In this document: positions 35,529 through 44,848 of the stretch, piece by piece
Position numbering within the stretch: position 1 is the stretch's first letter
How the letters are laid out: each line of letters starts with the position of its first letter
From: Dyella sp. BiH032
Lineage (GTDB): Bacteria > Pseudomonadota > Gammaproteobacteria > Xanthomonadales > Rhodanobacteraceae
NCBI RefSeq assembly: GCF_031954525.1
Contig: NZ_CP134867.1
Span: 1,984,001 to 2,048,000, forward strand
Length of the DNA stretch: 64,000 nt
Direction of reading: 5' to 3'
Program-made: the position numbers and the translations under genes
The notes under the pieces: model-generated
The model's database searches: none
Told to the model about the DNA's origin: nothing
The model's input: the letters and a program-made list of their open reading frames with translations, nothing else

Positions 35529-35873
35529 GGGATTCCTTGGATGTCAGGACAGCGTGACGCACCGCGCCTCAGGCACGGCAATGGATGACGCAGATGGGGT
35601 GCCCAGGTGCGGCGGGCGCGGGATCAGCGCCCGGCGTGGCGGTTCAGCGTGGACAACATCGCCGACGCATGCGTTCGGCGCGCAGCAGGCCAGTTTGTCC
35701 GTTGAGCGGCATGTTCACGATGCTGGGCGCGAAGAGGCGATGGCGGCGGGGAGGGAGAGAGGCCACGCATTTGTTGCATTGCGGCAGTTTCATGTCAATA
35801 CTTTCTTGCGAATTCGCGACGGGCGTCTGAGGCTCTATCCGTCTGGACGTCCAAATCCCACCAAGGACTATCG
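35529..35873. other. Long leader/promoter region of the TonB receptor
   Basis: This 345-base intergenic stretch separates the receptor from the divergent DUF3574 gene. It holds the promoter-like module (35766-35809), a block AACATCGCCG...GCATGCG (35655-35673) that also occurs at 32811-32826, and a possible 49-codon minus-strand upstream reading frame (35644-35793). GGGCGC/GCGCCC can pair just before the receptor start region. Confidence 0.5.
35766..35809 (-). promoter_or_regulatory. Promoter-like module, TonB-receptor copy
   Basis: On the minus strand it reads GCAAGAAAG, TATTGACAT, nine bases, GCAATGC, then AACAAATGCG. The TTGACA resembles a -35 hexamer; the -10 is poor. It lies about 240 bases before the receptor start. 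It pairs with the module at 32899-32944. Confidence 0.4.
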
Positions 35874-36326
35874 ATGCCATTTCAGCGCGCGCTTGCCGGT
35901 GTGCTCGTTCTCGGACTGCTGACGGGCTGCGCGGCGCAGCCACCCACGACCTCTGGCGCCACCTTGCAGGGCGACACCGCGCATCCCGCGGCGACGGCGG
36001 GTTGGGTGGAGACGCGGCTGTACTTCGGGCTCGGCCTGGTCGACAAACCCGATAGCGGGGTGAGCGAACAGGCGTGGCGCACCTTCCTGGACCAGGAAGT
36101 GACCAGCCGCTTTCCCGATGGCCTCAGCGTGATCGACGTGTATGGACAGTGGCAGGGCAAGGGGCAGCCTTCGCCCGAGCGGCTGCGCTCCAAGCAATTG
36201 GTGATCGACTATCCCGATACGCCGTCCAACCGCGCCAAGGTGGAAGCGATTCGCGCCGCATGGAAGAAGCGCACCGGCGATCAGTCGGTGTTGCGGGTGA
36301 CGCAGCCGGCGGATGTTTCTTTCTGA
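35874..36326 (+). CDS. DUF3574 lipoprotein
   Basis: A 150-residue protein with a lipoprotein signal (VLVLGLLTGCAAQ, lipid cysteine in LTGC). The mature part is the DUF3574 domain: ETRLYFGLGLVD, FLDQEVTSRFPDGLSVIDVYGQW and LVIDYPDTPSNRAKVEAIRAAWKKR. The domain's function is unknown. It lies 86 bases before the permease gene on the same strand and may be transcribed with it. It diverges from the TonB receptor. Confidence 0.88.
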   Translation: MPFQRALAGVLVLGLLTGCAAQPPTTSGATLQGDTAHPAATAGWVETRLYFGLGLVDKPDSGVSEQAWRTFLDQEVTSRFPDGLSVIDVYGQWQGKGQPSPERLRSKQLVIDYPDTPSNRAKVEAIRAAWKKRTGDQSVLRVTQPADVSF

Positions 36327-36411
36327 AACGCGATTTCTTCGTCCGGGTTCTTCCGGCCTATCCAGCGCCGCGCGATGATGCCGGCGGCCTTCCACAGGTA
36401 ACTCGCTTCCC

Positions 36412-37998
36412 GTGAACGAACCGCATCCGCGCCGCTGGCTTGCGCCCGGCGATCTCAATGGCTTCCTCGGCCTGGTGGTAGACAACCTCTCCATCATGGC
36501 TTTCCTCGCCACCGCCCTGATCGGCCTGTTCGGCTTTCCGGCGGACATCGTGTTCCTGCGCATGTTTCCCGGCACGGCGCTGGGCGTGCTGCTGGGCAAT
36601 CTGGCCTACACCCGCATGGCGCATCGCCTGGCCGCACGCACCGGACGCGACGACGTGACAGCCATGCCCCTCGGGCTGGATGCGCCGACCAGCATCGGCA
36701 TGGCGCTGCTCGTGCTCGGCCCCGCGTTCCTGCACTTCAAGCAGGGCGGCATGGACGAAGCGGCGGCGGCAACGGCCACGTGGCAGCTGGGCATGGCCTC
36801 GCTGGTAGTGATGGGTGTGCTGAAGTTCGTGCTCTCGTTCTTCGGCGGCGCCGTACAGCGGCACGTGCCGCGCGCGGGCCTGCTGGGCTCAATCGCCGGC
36901 ATCGCGCTGGTGCTGATGGGTTTCCTGCCGCTGGTGGAGATCATGAAGGTGCCGGTGGTGGGTTTCGCCGGCCTGGGCGTGGTGCTCTACGCGCTGGTGG
37001 CGAAGGGGCGGCTGCCGTTCGGCGTGCCTGGCGTATTGGCCGCGTTTGCGGTCGGCGCCGTGCTCTATTACGTGCTCGGTCCGCTGGGCTGGCTGGGCAC
37101 GGGTTACCACGCGCCCGCGGCGTGGACCTGGCGTTTCGCGCTGCCGCTGCCGAACCTGCAGTGGATCGGCGGGCTCGCCTACACGGTGCCTTATCTGCCG
37201 CTGATCCTGCCGTTCGGCTTGCTCATGGTCGTGGGCGGCATCAACGTCACCGAAAGCGCGCGCGCGGCGGGCGACGAGTACCGCACCCGTGACATCTTGC
37301 TGGTGGAGGCGCTGGCGACCCTGGTCGCCGGTGTCTGCGGCGGCGTGGCGCAGACCACACCATACATCGGCCAGCCGTCGTACAAGGCGATGGGCGCGCG
37401 CAGCGGCTATACCTTGCTGACCGGCATCGTGATCGGACTGGGCGGTGTGTTCGGCTATCTGTCCAACCTGGTGGAGCTGGTGCCGCTATCGGTGCTGGCG
37501 CCGATCCTGGTGTTCGTCGCGATCGGCATCACCGTTCAGGCCTTCGAGGCGACGCCGATCCGCTATGCGGCGGCGGTGGTGTTCAGTTTCTTTCCGGCCA
37601 TTGCACGCATGGTGACGATCAAGCTGAGCGATCCGACCTACGTCGCGCCGGACCGCTTCGGCGCGCTGTTCGCCCAGGACACGCACGGCATCGCCGAACT
37701 GGCGGTGATCACCATCCTGGGCAACGGCTTCATCATCACGTCGATGGTGTGGGCGAGCTTCGTGGTGGCCTTGATCGACGGCAAGACGGGCCGCGCGGCG
37801 CTGATCCTGCTGCTGGGCGGTGCGCTCACCTTGTTCGGCCTGATCCACTCGGTGGATCCCGCCGGCGGCGTCTATCTGCCCTGGCTGCTGGATGCGGCAT
37901 CCAGCAGCAGGGTCTGGCAGTTCGCAGGAGCTTACGGGGTGCTGGCGGCGGTGTTGCTTCTGCTCAGCGTGCAGCGGGGGAAGGCGTCGGTGGCGTGA
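36412..37998 (+). CDS. NCS2-like (xanthine/uracil-type) permease
   Basis: A 528-residue inner-membrane protein with about 12-14 hydrophobic segments. The pattern (DDVTAMPLGLDAPTSIGMA, INVTESARAAGDEY, GGVAQTTPYIGQPSYKAMGARSGYTLLTG) fits the nucleobase-cation symporter-2/SulP superfamily of xanthine, uracil and related permeases. The start is a GTG at 36412. The substrate is uncertain because the family signature is loose. It converges with the MFS transporter. Confidence 0.75.
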   Translation: MNEPHPRRWLAPGDLNGFLGLVVDNLSIMAFLATALIGLFGFPADIVFLRMFPGTALGVLLGNLAYTRMAHRLAARTGRDDVTAMPLGLDAPTSIGMALLVLGPAFLHFKQGGMDEAAAATATWQLGMASLVVMGVLKFVLSFFGGAVQRHVPRAGLLGSIAGIALVLMGFLPLVEIMKVPVVGFAGLGVVLYALVAKGRLPFGVPGVLAAFAVGAVLYYVLGPLGWLGTGYHAPAAWTWRFALPLPNLQWIGGLAYTVPYLPLILPFGLLMVVGGINVTESARAAGDEYRTRDILLVEALATLVAGVCGGVAQTTPYIGQPSYKAMGARSGYTLLTGIVIGLGGVFGYLSNLVELVPLSVLAPILVFVAIGITVQAFEATPIRYAAAVVFSFFPAIARMVTIKLSDPTYVAPDRFGALFAQDTHGIAELAVITILGNGFIITSMVWASFVVALIDGKTGRAALILLLGGALTLFGLIHSVDPAGGVYLPWLLDAASSSRVWQFAGAYGVLAAVLLLLSVQRGKASVA

Positions 37999-38123
37999 AG
38001 GCGGACGACCGGTCGCGCTCTGTGCGGCAAGCGGCTCCTCAGGCCTCGGGCGTCAACGACGTTAGCCCGATGCGCACGTGAAGAAGCGGTCTTCGGAAAG
38101 AGACGATCGACAGCGGATGCATC

Positions 38124-38153
38124 AAAAAAAGGGCCCGGCATGCCGGGCCCTTT
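38124..38153. terminator. Intrinsic terminator between convergent transporter genes
   Basis: The 20-base perfect palindrome 38131-38150 (halves GGGCCCGGCA and TGCCGGGCCC) has seven A on its left and TTT on its right. It is therefore a strong terminator for the minus-strand MFS gene (T7 tail) and possibly a weak one for the permease. Confidence 0.88.
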
Positions 38154-38177
38154 GCATTCACGGACAAGCCGCGCCAA

Positions 38178-39506
38178 TCAGTCGCGCGATTCCAGCGCCT
38201 TGTTCAGGCGCAGCGCGCCCAGCGTGCAGATCGCGCCGGACAGCAGGTAGATGCTCACCGCGCCCAGGCCGAACTTGCTGGACAGGCCCAGCGCCACCAG
38301 TGGGGCGAAGGCGGCGCCGATCAGCCAGGCCACGTCGGTCGTCAGGGCGGCGCCGGTGTAGCGGAAGCGGATCGGGAAGTTCGAGGTCACCGTGCCGGCG
38401 GACTGGCCGTAGGACAGGCCCAGCAGGGCGAAGCCGATCAGGATGAAGGCGTCCTGCGCCACACGGCTGCCGCCGAGCAGCCAGGGGGCGAAGAAGCTGA
38501 AGATGCCGATCAGGAAGGCGAGGGTGCCCAGGGTGGTGCGGCGGCCGATGCGGTCGGCGATGAAGCCGGACGTGACCGTGCCCAGGATGCCCACGCCGGC
38601 GCCGATCACCTGGATCAGCAGCACGTCGTTCACCGACTGAGTGGAGCCCAGGGTGATCCACGACAGCGGGAACACCGTCACCAGGTGGAACAACGCGTAG
38701 CTGGCGAGCGCGGCGAAGGCGCCGAGGACGATGTTGTAGTCCTGCTTGCGCAGCATTTCGATGATGCCGATAGGCTCGAGCTCGCGCTCCTCCATCGCCT
38801 GCGTGTATTCCTCCGTCACCACCAGGCGCAGGCGGGCGAACAGCGCCACCACGTTGATGGCGAAGGCCACGAAGAAGGGATAGCGCCAGCCCCAGCCGAG
38901 GAAGTCCTCGCTGGACAGCTGGGTATGCAGGAACAGGAACAGCGCACTGGCCAGCATGAAGCCGATGGGCGCGCCCAACTGGCCGAGCATGGCGTACCAG
39001 CCGCGCTTGCCTTTGGGCGTGTTCAGGGCGAGCAGCGAGGGCAGGCCGTCCCAGGAGCCGCCGAAGGCGATGCCCTGGAGGACGCGGAAGAAAGCGAGCA
39101 GTGCGATGGCGCGCCAGCCGAGCGTCTCGTAGCCCGGCAGGAAGGCCATGCCCACGGTGGCGCTGCCGAGCAGGAACAGCGCGGCCGTCAGCTTGGTGCC
39201 GCGGCTCCAGCGGCGCTGGATGGCCATGAACAGGGCGGTGCCGAACGGGCGCGCCACGAAGGCCAGCGCGAAGACCACGAACGACAGCAGCAGGCCGTGC
39301 AGGCGGTCCCGGAATGGGAAGAACACCGGGGGGAAGACCAGCACCGACGCGATGCCGAAAACGAAGAAGTCGAAATACTCCGACGCGCGGCCGATGACCA
39401 CGCCGACGGCGATCTCGCTGGGGGCGACGTTGGAATGGCCGGGCGCCGGCGACGCATCATCCTGCGCCGGGCCCGCGGTTCCGTGGTGATCAAGTGTGCT
39501 CGACAT
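38178..39506 (-). CDS. MFS transporter, metabolite:H+ symporter (MHS) type
   Basis: A 442-residue, 12-helix inner-membrane transporter. The N-terminal motif GRASEYFDFFVFGIASVLVFPPVFFP and the later RVLQGIAFGGSWDG and GFIADRIGRRTT motifs are those of the MHS branch (ProP/KgtP/ShiA relatives). It probably imports an organic acid or osmolyte with protons; the exact substrate is unclear. The start is the ATG at 39506 (MSSTLDHH) or 39512; the frame extends to 39584 without support. It diverges from cyoA and ends in a strong terminator. Confidence 0.88.
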   Translation of the reverse strand: MSSTLDHHGTAGPAQDDASPAPGHSNVAPSEIAVGVVIGRASEYFDFFVFGIASVLVFPPVFFPFRDRLHGLLLSFVVFALAFVARPFGTALFMAIQRRWSRGTKLTAALFLLGSATVGMAFLPGYETLGWRAIALLAFFRVLQGIAFGGSWDGLPSLLALNTPKGKRGWYAMLGQLGAPIGFMLASALFLFLHTQLSSEDFLGWGWRYPFFVAFAINVVALFARLRLVVTEEYTQAMEERELEPIGIIEMLRKQDYNIVLGAFAALASYALFHLVTVFPLSWITLGSTQSVNDVLLIQVIGAGVGILGTVTSGFIADRIGRRTTLGTLAFLIGIFSFFAPWLLGGSRVAQDAFILIGFALLGLSYGQSAGTVTSNFPIRFRYTGAALTTDVAWLIGAAFAPLVALGLSSKFGLGAVSIYLLSGAICTLGALRLNKALESRD

Positions 39507-39636
39507 CGCCATGCTGAAACTTGTGGACTTGGGGGGAGGTTCGCGTAAGGATCGCACTGGCGGCTTCCAACCGCCATGAGACAAAGTGTCCTATTCCGCG
39601 GCGCAGCACGCATAGGTTAACTTTTTCGGTCTCCCC

Positions 39637-40608
39637 ATGCTTCGGCTTCCCTTCCGGCCCATGTTTTCCAAGGCTCTTCGCGGACTGCTGCTTCCGGCCG
39701 TCCTGCTGCTGGCAGGCTGCCAGACCGTGCTGATGTCGCCTTCCGGCGACATGGCCGCCCAGCAGCGCGACATCATCCTCATTTCCCTGGTCCTGATGCT
39801 GCTGATCGTGGTGCCGGTGATCGGGCTGACCCTGTTCTTCGCCTGGCGCTACCGGGCCTCCAACAAGAAGGCCACCTACAAGCCGGACTGGGACCACTCG
39901 ACTGTGCTCGAGCTGCTGATCTGGTCGGCCCCGCTGCTGATCATCATCGCACTGGGCGCGCTGACCTGGGTGAGCACGCACAAACTGGACCCGTTCCGCC
40001 CGCTGGAGCGCATCTCCGCGCAACGTGAGATGCCGGCCGGAGTGAAGCCGCTGACCGTGGAAGTGGTGGCCATGGACTGGAAGTGGCTATTCATCTACCC
40101 CGAGCAGGGCATCGCCACGGTGAACGAGATGGCCGCGCCGGTGGATCGCCCCATCCAGTTCAAGATCACGGCCTCGACCGTGATGAACTCCTTCTTCGTC
40201 CCTGCGCTCGCCGGCCAGATCTACGCCATGCCGGGCATGGAGACCAAGCTGCACGCGGTGATCAACAAGCCGGGCGCCTACGACGGCATTTCGGCGAACT
40301 ACAGCGGCGCCGGCTTCTCCGGCATGCGCTTCAAGTTCCTCGGCATGAGCGAGAGCGAGTTCGAGCAGTGGACGGCCAAGGCGAAGGAGGGCGCCGCGCT
40401 GACGCGCGAGAGCTACCTCGCGCTGGAGAAGCCCAGCGAGAACGAGCCCGTGCGCCGCTATGCCAGCGTTTCTCCCGATCTGTACGGCGCCATCGTCAAC
40501 ATGTGCGTCGCGCCGGGCACTCCGTGCATGCACGAGACCATGGCCAAGGACGCCGCCCGTGCCGGCAAGCCCGGTGGCGAGCACGACATGGAACACATGG
40601 AGCACTGA
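39637..40608 (+). CDS. cyoA: Cytochrome bo3 ubiquinol oxidase subunit II
   Basis: A 323-residue subunit II. A lipoprotein signal ends in LLLAGC. Two transmembrane helices follow (IILISLVLMLLIVVPVIGLTLFF and LLIWSAPLLIIIALGALTWV), then a cupredoxin-fold periplasmic domain (DWKWLFIYPEQGIATVNE) without the CuA ligands, as expected for quinol oxidases. The C-terminus is histidine/methionine-rich (GEHDMEHMEH). ATG 39661 is an alternative start. First gene of the cyoABCD-SURF1 operon. Confidence 0.95.
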   Translation: MLRLPFRPMFSKALRGLLLPAVLLLAGCQTVLMSPSGDMAAQQRDIILISLVLMLLIVVPVIGLTLFFAWRYRASNKKATYKPDWDHSTVLELLIWSAPLLIIIALGALTWVSTHKLDPFRPLERISAQREMPAGVKPLTVEVVAMDWKWLFIYPEQGIATVNEMAAPVDRPIQFKITASTVMNSFFVPALAGQIYAMPGMETKLHAVINKPGAYDGISANYSGAGFSGMRFKFLGMSESEFEQWTAKAKEGAALTRESYLALEKPSENEPVRRYASVSPDLYGAIVNMCVAPGTPCMHETMAKDAARAGKPGGEHDMEHMEH

Positions 40609-40656
40609 TCGTGCGCCGCCCGACCCATCCGCATTGCGCCTTTCCGGGTGTTCAAG

Positions 40657-42657
40657 ATGTCTGATCCCGATTTTTCCAAGCTGATTTTCGGCCGCCTCAC
40701 GTGGGAGGCCATCCCGTACCACGAGCCCATCCTGCTGGCCACCTTCGCCGCCGTGGCGATCGGCGGCCTGGCCCTGGCGGGCGTGATCACCAAGTACCGC
40801 CTGTGGGGCTACCTCTGGCGCGAGTGGTTCACCAGCATCGACCACAAGAAGATCGGCATCATGTACATGGTGCTGGGCCTGGTGATGCTGCTGCGCGGCT
40901 TCGCCGACGCCGTCATGATGCGTCTGCAGCAGGCGGTCTCCTTCGGCGACAACCTCGGCTACCTGCCGCCGCACCACTACGACCAGATCTTCACCGCCCA
41001 CGGCGTGATCATGATCTTCTTCGTGGCGATGCCGATCGTGACCGGCCTGATGAACTACATCGTGCCGCTGCAGATCGGTGCGCGCGACGTGGCCTTCCCG
41101 TTCCTCAACAACTTCAGCTTCTGGATGACCGCCAGCGGCGCCGTGCTGGTGATGGCCTCGCTGTTCGTGGGCGAGTTCGCGCGCACGGGCTGGCTGGCCT
41201 ATCCGCCGTTGTCCGGCATCCTGGGCAGTCCCGACGTGGGCGTGGACTACTACATATGGTCCCTGCAGATAGCAGGTGTCGGCACCTTGCTGTCCGGCGT
41301 CAACCTGCTGGTGACCATCATCAAGATGCGCGCGCCGGGCATGAAGCTGATGCAGATGCCGGTGTTCACCTGGACCGCGCTGTGCACCAACGTGCTGATC
41401 ATCGCCGCGTTCCCGGTGCTGACCGCCGTGCTGGCGCTGCTGTCGCTTGACCGGTACCTGGGCACCCACGTGTTCACGAACGAACTGGGCGGCAACGCCA
41501 TGATGTACGTGAACCTGATCTGGATCTGGGGCCATCCGGAGGTCTATATCCTGATCCTGCCGATGTTCGGCGTGTTCTCCGAAGTGGTGTCCACCTTCGC
41601 CGGCAAGCGTCTGTTCGGCTACACCTCGATGGTGTACGCGACGATCGTGATCACCGTGCTGTCCTACCTGGTATGGCTGCACCACTTCTTCACGATGGGC
41701 TCGGGCGCGAGCGTGAACTCGTTCTTCGGCATCACCACGATGATCATCTCGATCCCCACGGGCGCGAAGATCTTCAACTGGCTGTTCACCATGTACCGCG
41801 GCCGCATCCGCTTCGAGCTGCCGATGATGTGGGTGGTGGCCTTCATGGTGACCTTCGTGATCGGCGGCATGACCGGCGTGCTGCTGGCGGTGCCGCCGGC
41901 GGACTTCTCGCTGCACAACAGCCTGTTCCTGATCGCGCATTTCCATAACGTGATCATCGGCGGCGTGCTGTTCGGCGCGTTCGCGGCGATCAACTTCTGG
42001 TTCCCGAAGGCGTTCGGCTTCAAGCTGGATCCCTTCTGGGGCAAGTGCTCGTTCTGGCTGTGGGTGGTGGGTTTCTACTTCGCCTTCATGCCACTGTACG
42101 TACTGGGCCTGATGGGCGTGACGCGCCGTATCAGCCACTTCGAGGATCCGTCGCTGCAGATCTGGTTCCAGATCGCCGCTTTCGGTGCCGCGCTGATCGC
42201 TCTGGGCATCGCGGCCATGCTGATCCAGTTCGTGGTGAGCTTCCTGCGTCGCGACAAGCTGCGCGACGTGACTGGCGATCCTTGGAACGGCCGCACGCTG
42301 GAGTGGTCCACGTCCTCGCCGCCGCCGGCCTACAACTTCGCCTTCACGCCCGTGGTGCACGACAACGACGCGTGGTGGCAGATGAAGCAGCTAGGCTGGC
42401 AGCGTCCGCAGGCGGGCTTCATCGACATCCACATGCCGAAGAACACCGGCGCCGGCATCATTCTGGCCGGCTTGAGCACCGTGCTCGGCTTCGCCCTGAT
42501 CTGGCACATGTGGCTGGTCGCGGGCGTGGCATTCCTGGCGCTGCTCGGCGTGGCCATCGGCCATACGTTCAACTACAACCGCGAGTACTACATCCAGGCC
42601 GGCGACGTGGCCCGGGTGGAGGCGGCGCGCACGGAGCAGCTGGCCAGCCATGTCTGA
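40657..42657 (+). CDS. cyoB: Cytochrome bo3 ubiquinol oxidase subunit I
   Basis: A 666-residue haem-copper oxidase subunit. It reduces O2 to water at the haem o3-CuB centre and pumps protons. Key histidines are visible: the haem b ligand in [21 protein letters not shown], the CuB pair in LHHFFTMG and the two late histidines in [10 protein letters not shown]. The start is taken at the ATG (40657); a GTG at 40648 is in frame. It overlaps cyoC by eight bases. Confidence 0.97.
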   Translation: MSDPDFSKLIFGRLTWEAIPYHEPILLATFAAVAIGGLALAGVITKYRLWGYLWREWFTSIDHKKIGIMYMVLGLVMLLRGFADAVMMRLQQAVSFGDNLGYLPPHHYDQIFTAHGVIMIFFVAMPIVTGLMNYIVPLQIGARDVAFPFLNNFSFWMTASGAVLVMASLFVGEFARTGWLAYPPLSGILGSPDVGVDYYIWSLQIAGVGTLLSGVNLLVTIIKMRAPGMKLMQMPVFTWTALCTNVLIIAAFPVLTAVLALLSLDRYLGTHVFTNELGGNAMMYVNLIWIWGHPEVYILILPMFGVFSEVVSTFAGKRLFGYTSMVYATIVITVLSYLVWLHHFFTMGSGASVNSFFGITTMIISIPTGAKIFNWLFTMYRGRIRFELPMMWVVAFMVTFVIGGMTGVLLAVPPADFSLHNSLFLIAHFHNVIIGGVLFGAFAAINFWFPKAFGFKLDPFWGKCSFWLWVVGFYFAFMPLYVLGLMGVTRRISHFEDPSLQIWFQIAAFGAALIALGIAAMLIQFVVSFLRRDKLRDVTGDPWNGRTLEWSTSSPPPAYNFAFTPVVHDNDAWWQMKQLGWQRPQAGFIDIHMPKNTGAGIILAGLSTVLGFALIWHMWLVAGVAFLALLGVAIGHTFNYNREYYIQAGDVARVEAARTEQLASHV

Positions 42658-43285
42658 CGTGAAGTCCTACGACACCTACAACACGGTAGCCGCGCCGTTG
42701 CGGTTCCACCAGGAAACCGAGCACCATCCGGAGAACGGCACGCTGCTCGGCTTCTGGTTCTACCTGATGAGCGACTGCCTCATCTTCGCCTGCCTGTTTG
42801 CGGTATACGGCGTGCTGGGCCGCAGCTACGCGGGCGGCCCGACCGGCGCCGAACTGTTCGAGCTGCCGCTGGTGGCGCTGAATACCTCGCTGCTGCTGCT
42901 GTCCTCGATCACGTACGGCTTCTCCATGCTGGAGATGCAGCGCAATCGCGTGGGCGGCACCCTGGTGTGGCTGGGCATCACCGGCCTGCTGGGCGCCGGC
43001 TTCATCGGCATCGAGCTGTACGAGTTCGCCCACCTGATCGCCGAGGGCGCAGGCCCGCAGCGCAGCGCGTTCCTGTCGTCGTTCTTCACCTTGGTGGGGA
43101 CGCACGGCCTGCACGTGAGCTGCGGCATCATCTGGCTGATCACGCTGATGGTGCAGGTGAAGAAGAAGGGCCTGATCGGCCCCAACAAGCGCCGCCTGTG
43201 GTGCCTGTCGATGTTCTGGCACTTCCTCGACGTGGTGTGGATCGGCGTCTTCAGCTTTGTCTATCTGATGGGAGTGCTGCCGTGA
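42650..43285 (+). CDS. cyoC: Cytochrome bo3 ubiquinol oxidase subunit III
   Basis: A 211-residue subunit III with five transmembrane helices. Typical segments are [45 protein letters not shown] and [15 protein letters not shown]. It stabilises the oxidase complex. Its start overlaps cyoB, and its stop overlaps the GTG start of cyoD (GTGA). Confidence 0.95.
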   Translation: MSDVKSYDTYNTVAAPLRFHQETEHHPENGTLLGFWFYLMSDCLIFACLFAVYGVLGRSYAGGPTGAELFELPLVALNTSLLLLSSITYGFSMLEMQRNRVGGTLVWLGITGLLGAGFIGIELYEFAHLIAEGAGPQRSAFLSSFFTLVGTHGLHVSCGIIWLITLMVQVKKKGLIGPNKRRLWCLSMFWHFLDVVWIGVFSFVYLMGVLP

Positions 43286-43689
43286 GCGCGCATACCGACG
43301 TCCATGCCGTGCACGACGGCCACGGCCACGACCACCATGGCGATGGTCACGACGACGGCATCGGCCACGTCTCGCTGAAGGGCTACGTGGTCGGCTTCAT
43401 GCTGGCTGTGATCCTGACTGCCATTCCGTTCTGGCTGGTGATGAGCGGAGGCTTCAAGGATTCGAGCACTACCGCGCTGGTGGTCCTGGGCTTCGCTGCG
43501 GTGCAGATCGTGGTGCACATGGTGTACTTCCTGCACATGAACGCGAAGTCGGAGAACGGCTGGAACATGCTGGCCCTGATCTTCACCGCCGTGCTGGTGC
43601 TGATCACGTTGAGCGGTTCGATCTGGGTGATGTACCACCTGAACCACAACATGATGCCGGCCCTGATGGATACCCGGAACCTGCCGTGA
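43282..43689 (+). CDS. cyoD: Cytochrome bo3 ubiquinol oxidase subunit IV
   Basis: A 135-residue protein with a GTG start overlapping the cyoC stop. A histidine-rich N-terminal tail (HDGHGHDHHGDGHDDG) precedes three transmembrane helices: VGFMLAVILTAIPFWLV, ALVVLGFAAVQIVVHMVYFLHM and MLALIFTAVLVLITLSGSIWVM. CyoD assists assembly of the bo3 oxidase. The histidine tail is longer than in E. coli and could bind copper, but that is speculation. Confidence 0.93.
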   Translation: MSAHTDVHAVHDGHGHDHHGDGHDDGIGHVSLKGYVVGFMLAVILTAIPFWLVMSGGFKDSSTTALVVLGFAAVQIVVHMVYFLHMNAKSENGWNMLALIFTAVLVLITLSGSIWVMYHLNHNMMPALMDTRNLP

Positions 43690-43714
43690 GCGGGTTCCCG
43701 GCGGCACGCTGGCC

Positions 43715-44491
43715 ATGGCTCGGCTAGGCGCCGCCGACGTCACCGAGCGCGGCCCGCGCGGGCCGCTGGCGCTCTCTCTGCTGGCCTTGCTGGCGCTGGC
43801 CTGCTTCAGCGGATTCGTTGCCCTGGGTACCTGGCAGGTGCATCGCCTGGCCTGGAAACGCGAGCTGATCGCGCGGGTCGAGCAGCGCGTCCATGCGCCC
43901 GCCGCCGAGGCTCCCCGGCCGGCCGAGTGGGCTGGCGTGACCGCGGCGACGCACGAATATCTCCACGTCCGCCTCACCGGCGTCTTCCTGCATGACCGTC
44001 AGGCGCTGGTGGCCGCGAGTACCGGTTTCGGCAGCGGCTATTGGGTGATGACGCCGCTGCGCGCGGCCGACGGCAACGTCGTCCTCGTCAACCGTGGCTT
44101 CGTTCCCACCGACTGGTGCGGGCGCAATGGGCGCTGCGCCGCCGGGCCGGCGGGCGAGCTCACCGTCACCGGCCTGCTGCGCATGCCCGAGACCCGGGCA
44201 TTCCTGCGGCACAACGACCCGGCGCAGAACCGCTGGTATGCCAGGGACGTGCAGGCGATTGCCGCCGCGCGTGGCCTGGGCCCGGTCGCGCCGTTCTTCG
44301 TGGACCAGGATGCGGATCCCGCGAACGCCGATGCGTGGCCGCGAGGCGGACTGACCGTCACCGCCTTTCCCAACAGTCACCTGAGCTATCTGATCACCTG
44401 GTATGTGTTGGCGCTCATGGTCGTGCTGGCCGCGGCCTATGTGGGAAGGCACGAATACCGCCTGCGCCGGAAGCTGCGTGCCGGTGATTGA
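43715..44491 (+). CDS. SURF1-family oxidase assembly protein
   Basis: A 258-residue membrane protein with the two-helix SURF1 layout: an N-terminal helix (LSLLALLALACFSGFVALGTWQVHRLAWKRELI) with the GTWQxxRxxWK motif, a periplasmic domain with VVLVNRGFVP, and a C-terminal helix (HLSYLITWYVLALMVVLAAAYV). SURF1 proteins aid haem insertion into terminal oxidases. It lies 25 bases after cyoD and is probably the fifth gene of the operon. No cyoE (haem o synthase) follows. Confidence 0.92.
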   Translation: MARLGAADVTERGPRGPLALSLLALLALACFSGFVALGTWQVHRLAWKRELIARVEQRVHAPAAEAPRPAEWAGVTAATHEYLHVRLTGVFLHDRQALVAASTGFGSGYWVMTPLRAADGNVVLVNRGFVPTDWCGRNGRCAAGPAGELTVTGLLRMPETRAFLRHNDPAQNRWYARDVQAIAAARGLGPVAPFFVDQDADPANADAWPRGGLTVTAFPNSHLSYLITWYVLALMVVLAAAYVGRHEYRLRRKLRAGD

Positions 44492-44606
44492 TGCGGAGTC
44501 GGCGGGTACCGCCGCCCATCGCGGAACGGAGCGGGCGGGGCGGAAAATGTTCTCGACGGGGCATTGACCTCCCCGGGAACACCCCGTATAGTTTCGCGCT
44601 CCCGGC

Positions 44607-44681
44607 GGGCGGTTAGCTCAGCGGTAGAGCACTGCCTTCACACGGCAGGTGTCACAAGTTCGATCCTTGTACCGCCCACCA
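44607..44681 (+). tRNA. tRNA-Val (anticodon CAC)
   Basis: A 75-base cloverleaf. The acceptor stem is GGGCGGT/ACCGCCC, the D-arm TTAGCTCAGCGGTAGAGC, the anticodon stem CTGCC/GGCAG with loop TTCACAC (anticodon CAC), and the T-arm ACAAG-TTCGATC-CTTGT. The CCA end is encoded. It reads the valine codon GTG. A strong terminator follows. Confidence 0.97.
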
Positions 44682-44693
44682 TCCGAATCGAAT

Positions 44694-44727
44694 GAGAAGG
44701 CCACCCTTGCGGTGGCCTTCTCGTTTT
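44694..44727 (+). terminator. Rho-independent terminator after tRNA-Val
   Basis: GAGAAGGCCACC (44694-44705) pairs with GGTGGCCTTCTC (44711-44722) around CTTGC, followed by GTTTT. Confidence 0.9.
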
Positions 44728-44848
44728 CGCGGCGGAACGTCCCGCCATGCCCGTGTCGTCTACCGATCCCGATCGCGCAAAAGGCGGAAAGGGCACGGGA
44801 AGATGCCGCGATTACAATGCCCCGGCTGACCCGTACGGATTCGACGCC

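Noticed and set aside
40087..42360. Long antisense frame opposite cyoA/cyoB, and similar ones opposite recB, metH and hutU
   Set aside because: These are shadows of convincing genes and have no motif, ribosome-binding site or family.
44607..44727. tRNA-Val as an integration site for a genomic island
   Set aside because: No integrase, no direct repeat of the tRNA 3' end downstream and ordinary genes on both sides.
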